Below, piece by piece: positions 1 to 11,800 of a stretch of DNA of 64,000 nt. The stretch lies in NCBI GenBank assembly GCA_001643675.2, contig LSRY02000006.1, positions 1,924,501 to 1,988,500 on the forward strand, written 5' to 3'. Within the stretch, counting starts at the first letter, position 1; every line of letters begins with the position of its first letter. The DNA comes from Monocercomonoides exilis. Taxonomy: Eukaryota > Preaxostyla > Oxymonadida > Polymastigidae. The position numbers and the translations under genes are program-made. Below the pieces are notes generated by a model. It searched no databases and was not told the origin of the DNA. It was given only the letters and a program-made list of their open reading frames with translations.

Positions 1-761
1 TTAAATCATTTGTGATTATTTGCATTAGTATGGCATAAATGTTTGATTTTGAATGTGATTTGACACACAATTAAAAATTAGGCCTGATTATTTTCTTTTA
101 AATCAATCACCTTGATTTATTTTTTCCGATTCACAATCTAAAATAAATAAATAAATTTTCAAATACAAAAACAGTTTATAGTTAGTGTTAATAATGGTGG
201 AGACTTTCAATAACTGTGGACATTTGCATTATCTCAACGACCGTTGATGGTTACATTTGGACAATTAAAGTGTTTATTTTATTTTTGTATTCTTACAATT
301 ATGTTGGAAAGAAAAGAAACTTCTTTCTTTCAAAAATATAGAAAAATTCATCATAATAATTGAGAGAAACCCGTTGAAAAAAGACTCTTCGGGTTTCCCC
401 GAAAAAAGAAAATTATATCAAACAAGTTCATCTCGAAGGATGAACCATTGAAACTAATCTTTTTATTCAGTATTCATTGAAGAAAATAGTTGTTAAATAA
501 TCTTAATGCAACTATCAATGGTCATTGAGATAATGCAAATGTCCACAGTTATTGAAAGTCTCCACCATTATTAACACTAACTATAAACTGTTTTTGTATT
601 TGAAAATTTATTTATTTATTTTAGATTGTGAATCGGAAAAAATAAATCAAGGTGATTGATTTAAAAGAAAATAATCAGGCCTAATTTTTAATTGTGTGTC
701 AAATCACATTCAAAATCAAACATTTATGCCATACTAATGCAAATAATCACAAATGATTTAA
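1..761. repeat. Giant imperfect palindrome (foldback-like), arms about 256 bp
   Basis: Bases 1-256 are the reverse complement of about 506-761, so base 1 pairs with base 761. Pairing is near perfect over the outer part. A few mismatches, all transitions, lie near the inner ends. The outer ends read TTAAATCATTTGTG and CACAAATGATTTAA. The spacer of about 250 bp holds two smaller perfect stem-loops, 367-373 with 390-396 and 426-432 with 439-445. There is no ORF inside. It could be a foldback or MITE-type element or another hairpin-forming repeat. The left boundary lies at the window edge, so a target duplication cannot be judged. Confidence 0.9.
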
Positions 762-1374
762 TGAATGAACGGAATCCATAATATTGTTACAATTTCAAAT
801 ATAATCACACACACACAATTTCTTTCAAAAAAGAAAGAAAGAAAAAAAGAAAGAAAGAGATTAAAACCTCTAAAGTATTTTTCAAATACAAAACTCAACT
901 TTTTGCTTGTTAATAAATTATATCCAATTTAATTTTTGAATAATTTTTGTGAAATACAAAAAGAAAAAAATAACTATAAAAATTAAAGCCATTTAATTTT
1001 CATTTCATATTAAAAATTTTTTAAAAAATATTTCTTCACATTATTATAATAGTTTAACGAATACAAGCAATAATTTATCATACATCACACAATATATCAA
1101 ATTTGTTCTTGAACCGATCTTGACATTAACTAAAGAAAAAAGAAAGAAAAAACTTCTCGTTTATTTAATTATTAAATCTCATTAAACAAAGCCACTTCTA
1201 ATTAAAACTTATCATTTGACATCAAACGCAAATCTTGACAAACAAAAGCATCAGAAAAACAATTGCAAGGCCACAAACAAAAACGTACAAAAATCATAAA
1301 GCCAATGCCTCTCTGTCTCTTGGGTTAAGAGGCGCCGCAAAGGCAGCACCAAGAAGAAATTTGTCAAAAGAAAA
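762..1374. other. Intergenic, AT-rich with simple repeats
   Basis: There is no supported gene here. The stretch is AT-rich with short microsatellites: an AC run near 808-818 and a GAAA/AAAG tract near 825-860. The composition changes sharply near 1320, where the GC-rich ORF region begins. Confidence 0.6.
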
Positions 1375-2499
1375 TCAAACTATTACCTCCTTTTCGGCTT
1401 CCAGCTTTATAACAAAACTTTCAGTCATGTCCTCCACTCCGCCTTCATCTATCTTTCTGCGAAGTACTTCCATCACTTTTGTTAGCTGCACATTTTCCTC
1501 GCTTCTTTTGTCTCTTCCTTCTGATTCGACGCTTATGCCTCGACCATTTCTGCTTTTGTAAAAGCACCGAAGCGGCGGCAGCACTCGCCCTGCAAACCGT
1601 CGCAGCCATCGCCTCCTTCCGCTTTGCTCCGACTCCCATCTTCCTCCTCCGTTGCTCGAAACAACATCTACCATCCCCTGCATCCGCCGCACATACTCTG
1701 CCCGGTTGCTCTCGCTCCCCTCGCTGCTGCACGCCTGCCGCATCCCAATCCACATCGTCGTCCCCACTGCCTCCCCCACTGCCGGGCATTGCCTCGCCAG
1801 CTCCGCTGCAACAGAAAGCATCCCGCGCCGCAAGCAGAACTCAAACAAGAAGCATGGCACAAACTCCCCATCCCCAAACAGCAGCCCACTCGCCTCTCCA
1901 CACACTAGCTCTGCAGTCGTGCTCGCGTGCATCGCCTCAAACCCGCTCTGCTCGCCCGCTCCTTCCCCGTCTGCCTCCGCCAGCGAAAATGCTGCTGTGA
2001 AGAACGAAGGCCACCCACACTCCCCTGACCTCTCCCCATCCCTGCCTTCCTCCGCCCCGCCCCTTTCGCTCCCAATCACCAGCCTCGCCGACCTCGCAAG
2101 CAACTGCAGCTGCCCAGCCCCTCCCCCGCCCCCTTCTCGCAACGGCGAGTTCTGCATCACCACCGACGTCGAGCTCATGTCCCGCTCCATCAGCCCTTTC
2201 CCATCCCTCTTCCTCTCATTCTTCTTCTTCTGCCTCTCCCGCTCTTTCGCCCTCTCCCGCTCTTGCTCTGCCTCTGCTTCTCTTTCCCACCCCACCCCCG
2301 CCCCTTCCATCTCCACACACACCTGCCTCCACCACTCCTTCAGCGGCCGGCTCCTTCCGCTTTCCGCCTCCACCACCTCTTCCCACATCCTCCTTCCTTC
2401 TGGCCCCTTTCCCCGCTTCCCCGCCCCTCTTTCTTCCTTTCCCCTCCTTCCTTCTCTGCTCCTTCCTCCCTTGCTCCTCCCCACTTCATTCTTCATCAT
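1375..2499 (-). CDS. Unrecognised GC-rich hypothetical protein, 374 aa
   Basis: I do not recognise this protein. The minus-strand ORF opens at a double ATG and encodes a long basic and acidic N-terminus rich in R, E, G and K (about residues 1-110). A more globular, Cys- and Ala-containing part follows (about 150-290), then a charged, probably helical C-terminus. The block is far more GC-rich than its flanks and ends at the AT-rich boundary on both sides. The stop lies just after a GAG|GTAATA sequence that could be an intron donor, so the true C-terminus may be in another exon. The opposite strand is also open, but its reading is almost entirely P, S and L, as expected of an antisense shadow. 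I could not assign a family. Confidence 0.5.
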   Translation of the reverse strand: MMKNEVGRSKGGRSREGRRGKEERGAGKRGKGPEGRRMWEEVVEAESGRSRPLKEWWRQVCVEMEGAGVGWEREAEAEQERERAKERERQKKKNERKRDGKGLMERDMSSTSVVMQNSPLREGGGGGAGQLQLLARSARLVIGSERGGAEEGRDGERSGECGWPSFFTAAFSLAEADGEGAGEQSGFEAMHASTTAELVCGEASGLLFGDGEFVPCFLFEFCLRRGMLSVAAELARQCPAVGEAVGTTMWIGMRQACSSEGSESNRAEYVRRMQGMVDVVSSNGGGRWESEQSGRRRWLRRFAGRVLPPLRCFYKSRNGRGISVESEGRDKRSEENVQLTKVMEVLRRKIDEGGVEDMTESFVIKLEAEKEVIV

Positions 2500-2851
2500 C
2501 GAATTTGATTTTGAATTTATTTAATTTTTATTTTATCAAAATATATATATATTTCATTTAAATTAATATTACATTGTCAAAAAATTATCAATTTTATTGC
2601 AGGTGATGTATGTTGATATATTTTTTGAAAAAAGAACAATATGTGAAATTGTAACTGTAAAAAAGAATAGATTGCTTGACAAACAAATTACCGATAGATC
2701 TTTTAATTATGTTGTATTATTGGAGTTGGTTTTATGAATTTACACTTTTAATGATGCTTGATTTTCAAAATTAAATCTCTGTTGATCTTAAATATTTTGT
2801 ATAAATATATTTATAAACTATGGAAAGATCATAATTTTGAGATCGACAAGG
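2500..2851. other. Intergenic AT-rich spacer upstream of BiP
   Basis: This AT-rich stretch of about 350 bp lies between two divergently oriented genes. It probably carries both promoters, but I see no motif firm enough to name. Confidence 0.5.
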
Positions 2852-4944
2852 ATGAAGTCTTTGTTTGTTATTTGTGCAATTTTATCTTTATTAGCAAAAG
2901 AAGATAAAGAAAACGGAAAAGAGAAGGAAAAAGTTAAACGTATGCTCATTGATTATTCTTTGCTTTTATGATTATTTGTGGTATTTGTTTTTCGGAAAAT
3001 TAATGTATTTTGCTTTTTAAAAAACTAGGCGGAACTGTTATTGGTATCGATTTAGGGACAACGTACAGTTGCGTTGGTGTATATCAAAATGGAAGAGTTG
3101 AAATTATTGCTAATGAATTAGGTCATCGCACAACTCCTTCATGGGTTGCTTTTTCGGATATGGATAGGCTTATTGGTGATGCAGCCAAATCTCAAGTGTC
3201 AATCAATCCAACAAACACTATTTATGACATGAAAAGACTTATTGGAAGAAAATGGGATGATCCAGAAGTTCAGAGAGATGCAAAGTTATATCCATTCAAG
3301 CTTGTTAATTCCGACGGAAAGCCTATCGTTGAAGTTACAGTCAAAGGAGAGCAGAGAAGATTTGCTCCCGAAGAAATTTCTGCCATGGTGCTCGGAAAAA
3401 TGAAGCAAATTGCAAAAGATTATTTAGGCAAAGAAGTTACACATGCTGTGATTACTGTGCCAGCCTATTTCAACGATGCTCAACGTCAAGCTACAAAAGA
3501 TGCAGGAACAATTGCTGGATTGACTGTTGAAAGAGTCCTTAACGAACCAACGGCAGCCGCTGTTGCATATGGAATTGATAAGAAGTATAAAAACGAAAAG
3601 AACATTATTGTTTACGATCTTGGTGGAGGGACTTTCGATGTTTCTCTTCTTCAAATTGAAAAAGAGTTCTTTGAAGTTCTTTCAACAAACGGAAATACTC
3701 ATTTAGGAGGAGAAGATTTTGATCAAAATGTTATTCGTCATTTATTGAAATTGTGGCAGAAAAAGACAGGAAATGATATTTCCAACAATCAACGATGCCT
3801 TCAAAAATTACGTCGCGAAGTTGAAAAAGCAAAATGTGCATTGTCAACCTCATTCCAGGCAATTATTGAAATTGACAATTTCTTCGATGGAGTTGACTTC
3901 AGAGAAACTTTGACTCGCGCACGTTTCGAAGAATTAAATGCTGATTTATTCAGATCAACACTCAAACCAGTTGAACAAGTTTTGAAAGATGCAGGATTAA
4001 AGAAATCTGAGATCGACGAAGTTGTGATGGTTGGTGGATCTTCACGTATTCCAAAAATTCAACAATTAGTTAAAGACTTTTTCGGAGGCAAAGAACTTGC
4101 AAGAGGAATCAATCCGGATGAAGCAGTTGCGTATGGAGCTGCAATGCAAGCGTCATTGTTTTCCGATGATTTAGATGCTGAGAATAAAGAATCAATGGTG
4201 ATCATTGATAGAACTCCATTGACACTCGGAATCGAAACAGTTGGAGGAGTTATGACTCCACTTGTCGATCGAAATACAATCATTCCGTGCAAAAAGAGCA
4301 AAGTATTTTCAACCTATGCCGATAATCAAGAATCTGTGCTGATTAAAGTTTATGAAGGAGAACGAAAAATGGTAAAAGATAACCACGAGTTAGGTCAATT
4401 TAACCTTGGAGGAATTCCACCCGCAAAGAGAGGAGTCCCTCAAATTGAGGTTACTTTTGAAATCGATTCAAACGGTATTATGTCTGTTACTGCTCTTGAT
4501 CAAGGAACGAAAAAGAAAGAAGGAATTACAATTACAAACGAAAAAGGAAGATTGACAGAAGAAGAAATGGAAAAAATGAAAGAGGACGCAGAGAAATTCC
4601 GAGAAGAAGATGAACGAAACTTCAAGAAGGTTACAAAGAAGAACGAAATTTATCAATACGCACTCAATCTAAATGATCAAGTTGAGGATGATGATAAATT
4701 GGGATCTAAACTTTCTGATGAAGAAAAGCAAACAATTCAAAGTGCAACAAAAGAAACCTTGGACTGGCTTGACTCGAATCAAACGGCAGAGTTAGACGAA
4801 TTGGAAGCCCAGCTTAAATCTCTTCAAAAAACAGCGGAACCTATTATCGAAAAAGTTTATCAACAACAAGGAGGACAAGGAGGTCAAGCTGGATCTGCTG
4901 AAGAGGATTCTTCGGATTCTGACGAAGCAGCAGATGAGTTATAA
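2852..4944 (+). CDS. BiP: ER-lumenal Hsp70 chaperone (BiP/GRP78-like), 2 exons
   Basis: This is an ATP-dependent Hsp70 of the endoplasmic reticulum that folds and translocates secretory proteins. Exon 1 (2852-2939) encodes a signal peptide ([14 protein letters not shown]) and a short Lys/Glu-rich linker. An 89-nt intron (2940-3028, GTATGC...CTAG) splits an Arg codon, and exon 2 runs 3029-4944. The product is 667 aa, normal for BiP. The nucleotide-binding domain shows [14 protein letters not shown], the phosphate-2 segment [16 protein letters not shown] and the adenosine segment [11 protein letters not shown]. The substrate-binding domain and an alpha-helical lid follow. It ends in an acidic tail and ADEL, a KDEL-type ER retrieval signal. 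Family assignment is certain. The first exon rests on the clean splice and the signal peptide. A chaperone of this kind suits a cell that makes the giant cysteine-containing secretory proteins encoded nearby. Confidence 0.97.
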
Positions 4945-5494
4945 ACAATCTTACAGACGCTTCATATTCACGTCGCTTTTTTTGAAGAAGGGTTTTTAAA
5001 TTTTTGGTTATAGATTTTTCACCATTGTCCACATTTATGTATTTCGCATTTTTTATTTTGTAATTTTTCTCCTTATTCAATTGACATTCGCTTTTTAGTT
5101 GAGGGAAATATTGCGTGAACCAATCATTCAAACTTTGTGTTTTTCGATAAAAAATTGTTAAAAATCGTATTTTGCGAATTTGATCCACTAAAATTTAAAA
5201 AAATTCTGCTTATTATGAAAAACTGGAAAACAATCAGAGTGAATATCACATGTAACAATATTTTTTAAATAATTATTGCTGCCAGACATTTCATTTATGG
5301 GCTTTTTGTACCCAAACAAATTTTAATTTTAATGCAAATAATTATTTATCGTTTCCTCTTCTACATCCAATAATCTGAAATGAACAGAAATAACATTTTG
5401 AATAAATCAGAATAAGGTTTTTAGTGAAACAATATTTTTTCAAGAACAAATTCCTTCTTTTAAATCCAATATGAAGACTGCACAGAATCATGCT
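4945..5494. other. Intergenic spacer between BiP and the transposon
   Basis: AT-rich, with no ORF or RNA gene that I can support. It ends at the TA that flanks the left terminal inverted repeat. Confidence 0.5.
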
Positions 5495-5496
5495 TA

Positions 5497-7506
5497 GGGT
5501 CTTGTTTTTATTGGCACTTTTTTCTTTAATGGAACTTTTTTTTTAATAAAAATTAATCTGACCCACAAATGATATTTTAAAATATATTTTTGGTATATGT
5601 ACAAATGTGAAGTATTCTCATATTAAAATTTTGAAAGAAATCCAATTTCTCATGGGGCGGAAATGGGAGGATCCAAGTCCTTCCATTAAGCTTTCATGAG
5701 AAATTGGACTGCACAAAGGTTTGTAAATATTTCTAATTCATTCAAAAATTAAAATATTTATTTAAAATTCTTTAATGAGAATTAATAAATAAAAAAATAT
5801 ATTAATGATCATTACCCATAATATATAAATGAAATTACTAGTGAAAAAGAAAGTTGAAGTTTCGCAGAAGCGGCTGAAGGAAGCAATGTCTCCATTACGT
5901 TACATAAAATATGAAACAAGATTGGAAAGGACTGTACACATTGTGAATGACAATGTTGTCAGGCTGGTCGACGGTGTTGAATACGGTGGAATAAGCAAAA
6001 AATCTTTGGAGCACGCTGTTAAAGCTATAAAAAAACGGCAGGCCGATTGCAAAAGAAGGGTACCCACCTATTATTTGCGGCGAAAAAGAAAGACAATTCT
6101 TGGAAGAAGTCACAATAGAATCTCGATCTGGGACAAGCCTCTCTTTACGAAAAGCGCGCGATCTGGTTTGCAATTGATATTTGAATTGTATATTAATTTG
6201 TATTTAGATGGAAAATTTAATTAACGATAGTGAAGAAGAAGGAGAAAAAGAAGAGAAGAAGAAAAAGACAGTCACTCTGAAGACAGTTCACACATTCATA
6301 AAGCGCCATCCGGAATTGAAGTCATCGCTTCCAAAGCAAGTTGACATAAACAGACTAGCAGCATCTTGCCAGAAAGTCCAAAAGCCGTGGTTATCCAAAT
6401 TACAAGTATTTCAAGATGCAAACAAATATCCAGAGGAATAAATCTTCAATATCGATGAATCTTCGCTTCGAATTCCAACTTCTACACGTGGCGTTGTTAT
6501 TCATCCCGCAGATGAACAACCTGGATTCAAAAAGACTGCCGAAAGGATGCAGAATGCCACTCTCGTTGCTGGAATCGCTGCTGATGGTTTCTCTCTTCCG
6601 TCTGTTGTGCTGTGGCCGAGCGCGACTCTTCCAAAAGAATTGACAACACTGTTAACGCCGTCGCTTGACATTTGGCCAAACACAAACGGCTGGATGGACA
6701 AAATGTAATTCAAAAAATACGCCTTAACAGTCTTACTTCCATCTATTATTGACAGAAGAAAACGAGAAATTAAAAATTTCATCTATTCATTCTTCTCCTT
6801 GAATCACACTCATCACGGGCAGATCACACTGGACGGAGACAGTTCAAGGAAGCCTAAATAGACGTTGTCACCTTCGTTCCACACACCACGCACATATCGC
6901 AGCCGCTGGACAGAGGCGTATTTGCAGTTTTGAAGTCAGAGCTTTCAAACAATTACAGCTCTCCATCATCCACCTCCTCATTTTCAAAATGAACAGCTGT
7001 TGCAGATGTGTTGCCACAAGCCCTTCACACAGCATTCACACCATCTGTGATCAAAAAAGCCTTCATTAACAGCGGAGTCCTCAGCAATGGATCTGGATCG
7101 GTTCTTATGGAGCTTCCTCAGTTTTTTCAGAACTCCATTCCTTCTCATTCACATTGTTTCGACTTCTTCGGAAAAGAAATAACAAAAAAAAAAGCTTCTT
7201 GATGAATGGGATGATTAAAATGAAAAACACAAGATGAAAATTGAAGAAATTGAAGAAAAAGAAAAGGAAATTGAAGAAGAAGAATTGCCTTTGGAGAAAA
7301 AAGTGAAAAGGAAATTCAGAAAAATAAAGAATGATGACAATGAAACAAGTGATGAATTTGACACATTTGAACGTGAAAATGGAAAAAGAAAAGTTAGAAG
7401 AGTAATTGATTCGAGTTTTGTATTTTTTTGATGTGTTTTTAACTATTTTTCATTTCAAAAAAATTTGGTGCCAATTAAGAAAAAAGTGCCAATAAAAAGA
7501 TGACCC
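5497..7506 (+). mobile_element. Tigger/pogo-like DNA transposon, about 2.0 kb, decayed
   Basis: The element has matching terminal inverted repeats of about 40 bp. The left one (5497-5536) begins GGGTCTTGTTTTTATTGGCA. The right one (about 7464-7506) reads on the minus strand GGGTCATCTTTTTATTGGCA. Both continue with CTTTTTTCTT. The repeats are bounded by TA at 5495-5496 and 7507-7508, the target duplication usual for the Tc1/mariner/pogo superfamily. Between them lies a disabled transposase gene with DDE_1 (CENP-B/Tigger-type) motifs. A 14-bp hairpin (5641-5654 with 5695-5708) lies inside the left end. Boundaries rest on the repeats and the TA pair; the superfamily rests on the transposase motifs. 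Confidence 0.9.
5829..7431 (+). pseudogene. Disrupted DDE-superfamily (Tigger/pogo-like) transposase
   Basis: Fragments in different frames line up as one transposase. The first fragment (from 5829) is a basic, helical N-terminus that probably binds DNA. It then shifts frame near 6060 into a helix-turn-helix-like stretch containing GEKERQFLEEVTIES and LSLRKARDLVCN. A further fragment (6208-6441) leads through an in-frame TAA to IFNIDESSL, which holds the first catalytic Asp. The text then continues with NATLVAGIAADGFSLPSVV and a stop near 6706. LDGDSSR near 6830 gives the second catalytic Asp. After another shift come FVPHTTHISQPLDRGVFA and VLPQALHTAFTPSVIKKAF. A charged tail ends at 7431. 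At least two frameshifts and several stops make it non-functional. The C-terminal charged ORF (7234-7431) could instead be independent. Confidence 0.9.
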
Positions 7507-7620
7507 TATACAGAAAGAAAGTAAAAAGCTCAATCATAAACGAATTTAAACTCATTAAGCATTATAGTTGAAACCAAAAAACAATCAATAAAATCATTGT
7601 AAAATGCGTTCAAATACAAT
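7507..7620. other. Spacer between transposon and palindrome
   Basis: A short AT-rich stretch of about 110 bp separates the right end of the Tigger-like element from the left arm of the second palindrome. No gene is seen. Confidence 0.5.
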
Positions 7621-8677
7621 CGTTCTAAAACCCGGGAATTTTTCTAAAACCCGGACTTTTTCATAAAATTCATATTTTTCAACAACTTTCAAAAATAAAA
7701 TTATGATAATTCACATAATTATTCATCGGTATATAACACATATAATCATGTACAAATTTTTATTTATTGTGCTGTATTTATGAAGAAATAAATAATTTTT
7801 ATTTTTGATAATCTGACTTTTAATTATTTTTTCTGTTTCAACAAAACGATTCAGTTCATCTTTTATACATAAAACTAATTTTTTCTTTGTTGCAAACTGT
7901 TCTGGTTATTTTTCATTTTCGGCAATTTGCTCTTTCTAGCGGAATGAAAATCTATCATTTTTGAAATATCAGTATCAATGGGATAACTTAAAAAATATTT
8001 TTTGCAAAACACAAAAACATCCAAGTGAATTTAACACATGCATTAATAAATATGATAGTTATATAAAATTTCTTTATTGATGAAATTTAAAATGATTCAG
8101 TAGGAATTTCATAAATCAAGATTTTTTTCTTAATTGATGATTAATAATGATCATTTTCATTGAATTTTCTACCAAATTGTATTTTATGAAATTCTTACTG
8201 AATCATTTTAAATTTCATCAATAAAGAAATTTTATATAACTATCATATTTATTAACGCATGTGTTAAATTCACTTGGATGTTTTTGTGTTTTGCAAAAAA
8301 TATTTTTTAAGTTATCCCATTGATACTGATATTTCAAAAATGATAGATTTTCATTCCGCTAGAAAGAGCAAATTGCCGAAAATGAAAAATAACCAGAACA
8401 GTTTGCAACAAAGAAAAAATTAGTTTTATGTATAAAAGATGAACTGAATCGTTTTGTTGAAACAGAAAAAATAATTAAAAGTCAGATTATCAAAAATAAA
8501 AATTATTTATTTCTTCATAAATACAGCACAATAAATAAAAATTTGTACATGATTATATGTGTTATATACCGATGAATAATTATGTGAATTATCATAATTT
8601 TATTTTTGAAAGTTGTTGAAAAATATGAATTTTATGAAAAAGTCCGGGTTTTAGAAAAATTCCCGGGTTTTAGAACG
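7621..8677. repeat. Long near-perfect palindrome, arms about 495 bp
   Basis: Bases 7621-8115 are the reverse complement of 8183-8677. The arms are almost identical; single differences include an A/G near 8042. The loop is only about 67 bp. The outer ends start CGTTCTAAAACCCGGG, and TTCTAAAACCCGG occurs twice in tandem in each arm. No ORF is seen and no target duplication is obvious. It has no sequence in common with the 1-761 palindrome that I can see. It may be a foldback/MITE element or a hairpin-RNA locus. Confidence 0.93.
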
Positions 8678-8819
8678 AAGGTATATATATTTTTTATAAA
8701 AAAATACTTAAAATACTCAAAAATCAAAATAAAAAATAATACTTAAAAATCATCGCAATTGCAAGAAAAATATAGCACAAACACATTTTCGAATCACATT
8801 TTCAATAAATTGGATTCGC
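8678..8819. other. 3' flank of giant surface protein 1
   Basis: AT-rich downstream region of the minus-strand gene ending at 8820. No feature is supported. Confidence 0.4.
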
Positions 8820-11800
8820 TCAATCATCTTCGAAAAACGGTTCCTGTTCATCAGCTGGTAAAAGAAACGAATTTGATTCTGAATCATTGGAGCTAATTTC
8901 ATATGCCTTTTGCTTCTTTTTATTGGAACTGTAATTCTCAGCATTTTGTTGAGCAATAAATATTTCTTGAACTTTTTTCTGAAACATCTCTTTGCTTTTT
9001 TTGATTCTTCTCCTCCTGTAAGCAAAGAATAAAAACAATGAAGCACAAATTTTCAAAAAAAATATAGGTAAAAGAATTGACAGCACAATAATTCCATCTC
9101 TTCTATTCCGCGGACTGACTGGATTGTTTGGATCATATTTTTTCTCTTTTAACACAAACGGTGAAGAATAAGATATTCCATTCATGATATCAGTTTTAAC
9201 AGCCATTCGAAGAGAAATCGATTCATTTGGTGGAGAATCATTGAAAATAGAGTTGTTTGTGTAAAAAATAAGTTGATGATCATTAGCTGTTGTAACATCC
9301 GCAACAGATTCGATTTTTGAAATGTTGTCAGCTTCAAAAAGCAACTCCAGGGACAATCCACATGGAATTAGCATCTCTCCATTCACCGTAAAGCGAAGCC
9401 TATTTTCTAAAGCAACGAAAGTCACTGAGCTGATGACTGGAAGAAAAAACACAGAAATTCCAGGTGTCACAGCTGGACCGGATATGGAGCAATCAACATT
9501 GCTTATCCACAAGCAATTCTGTGAACTAGGAATATCTGCTTGAATATCAGTTAATTGTAGTTTTGCAGCACTCCCGCAACTCATGTGCAGTCGCATGCTC
9601 TGATACTCGGTAAGACTTGAATTTAAAGAAATGAACTTCACAGAATTAAGAGCAATGTCCCCAGCTTTTATGCATATTCCTCCCAAATCTTGAATTTGGG
9701 TGAAGTTTGCACCGGAAAACGAAATCTCTTCAATTTTACCTTCAGAATTTTCCAACATTAAGAAGGCCTCTGTCCATTGACAACTTTTAATTGAACTGAT
9801 GCAAGATTGATAATCAATCATTGTTTTTTGCATATGACTGTTAGAAATATCAGCTACGTCAATGAAATTTGCATTATAAATGTCCGCACTGTCGTTTAAT
9901 GAATGCGAAAAATTTACAGACTTCATAGAAATATTGCAGCATTGAAGAGAAACACATGATTTTAATGTTGGAGACGAAAAGTTTGAATGCTGAATCAAAA
10001 CACTCATTTTTCGATTGCTTGTTGAACGATAATATTTTTCTGTGTCTTTTACTTCGACAACGATATGACTTGTGTAGAAAGAAGCGGAAGACAACCCAGT
10101 AGCGAAATTTGTTTTTGTCACATTTAGAAATTGAGGAAATGGCACTTCGACGTTATTTTTTATACGAAGAATTGGAAACATGGTTCCTTTCATATTAAAA
10201 GTGCAATTATGAATTTCTAAGTTTTTTATATCATAACAATCAATAACTGGACCTATTTTGAAAAATGTCTCTATAAATACTTGGTTTAAAAACGCTTTCC
10301 CTGAATTCATTTTAAGTAAGAGACTCAATCTATTTGAGATAAACAGGTTAATTTTCATCGAAGAAAACGTGAGGGTGCTGTCAAATTCCGAAAAAATTGA
10401 ATCTCTGTCAGATTCAAACGATTCTTTTTCCAGAACAGTGAACGACTTCAAAGTTGTTATTCCGCCGCAACAAATAACACCATCATCCACATTCTCCGAT
10501 ACACATACTGCATCCAACAGAAGTTCTGGATTTGCACCTGAACCCTCAAGTTCAGCATTCAAAATAGTTATTTCTGAGCCTATTGAAACAGAGTTCATAA
10601 TTGATAGATGACAAATATCTGCTTCCGAAGCTCTTGAAGAGAAATGTTCTGGCGAGCAAGCTGGACTTTTTAAATTTGCGCACAATGATTCATCATTCGA
10701 AACTATATTTTTCATTTGAAGATGAGTCAAGCCATTCGATAATGTCTTGCACGGAATAATCTCCGTTCCACAGTTGGCAACTTCCTTTCCCAGTTTTCCA
10801 TCAACGCATACACTTGTATCTGAATAAAAATTCTTTATTTGCAATTCATATATGTCAAGAAATGCATTTGTAGAATCGCTGCCTACAATTGAATTACTCC
10901 AATCAACTTCCTCACCATCAAAATTGATACGGAACATTGAAGCAGTCAATTGCCTTTCTAAAGAATTGCATTGAACAAATATGTTCTTTCCATACTTTGC
11001 AACATTGCCTTTTACAGACAGTCTTTTGAAAAAAATGTGCAGCAAATCAAAGTTCTCTCCTTGCGAAGGAGTTATTACACAAAAACAGCCTCCTTTTCCA
11101 ACCGTCTCCGAGCAAACACAGTTGTGGCACTGGCAATCGATCACACTTAGCTTTTCATTTGAACAAATTCTAACACAGCAAATGCCACCAAATGAAGATT
11201 GTGCTGCACGACAATCAGAAAAGGTGGAGTTGATAAACTCCAGTTCAGTTTGAGGATCGTTTGAAAAATCTTCACTTTCCTTTAAAGATATTACAGGTTT
11301 AGTGGAACCAGAATAAGCTTCAATTTCTGAATTGGCAAAAATAAAGTGAATATTATAAGCGTTTGCAATTTCTGAATGTGGTGGAGACATTGAGAAAAGA
11401 GCAGAATCAGAAGATATGAAAGAAGATAACTTTAGACAATTTGCCGAAATAGAGCCACTTATCACAAGAAAAAGCGGATTGCGAAGTGACACATTTATGT
11501 CAGACGGAGTAAGAATGCTCACATTCGATAGAATGAATGCAAATTTATCTGTTGAAAGTCTATTTGGAGTGGAGTGAAGTGGGACATTACACCCGCTTTT
11601 GAATTGTGGTGAAGTGAATGATGATTTGTCCAAAGAAGTATGAATTCTTGATTTTGCTAATTCACTTGTGGTTTTTGAAGAATGTGGTTTAACAAATGTG
11701 AAAGATCTTTGAAGTTGTGATGAATCAGCAGAAGAATATTGCGACGAAAAATGAGTTGCTACACTTTCATCATATGTGTCAACAGAATTGATAAAAAACA

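Noticed and set aside
1652-2524. Plus-strand ORF of 290 aa in the GC-rich block
   Set aside because: It is almost wholly P, S and L, as expected of the antisense of a purine-rich coding strand. The minus-strand ORF has more balanced composition and a proper start.
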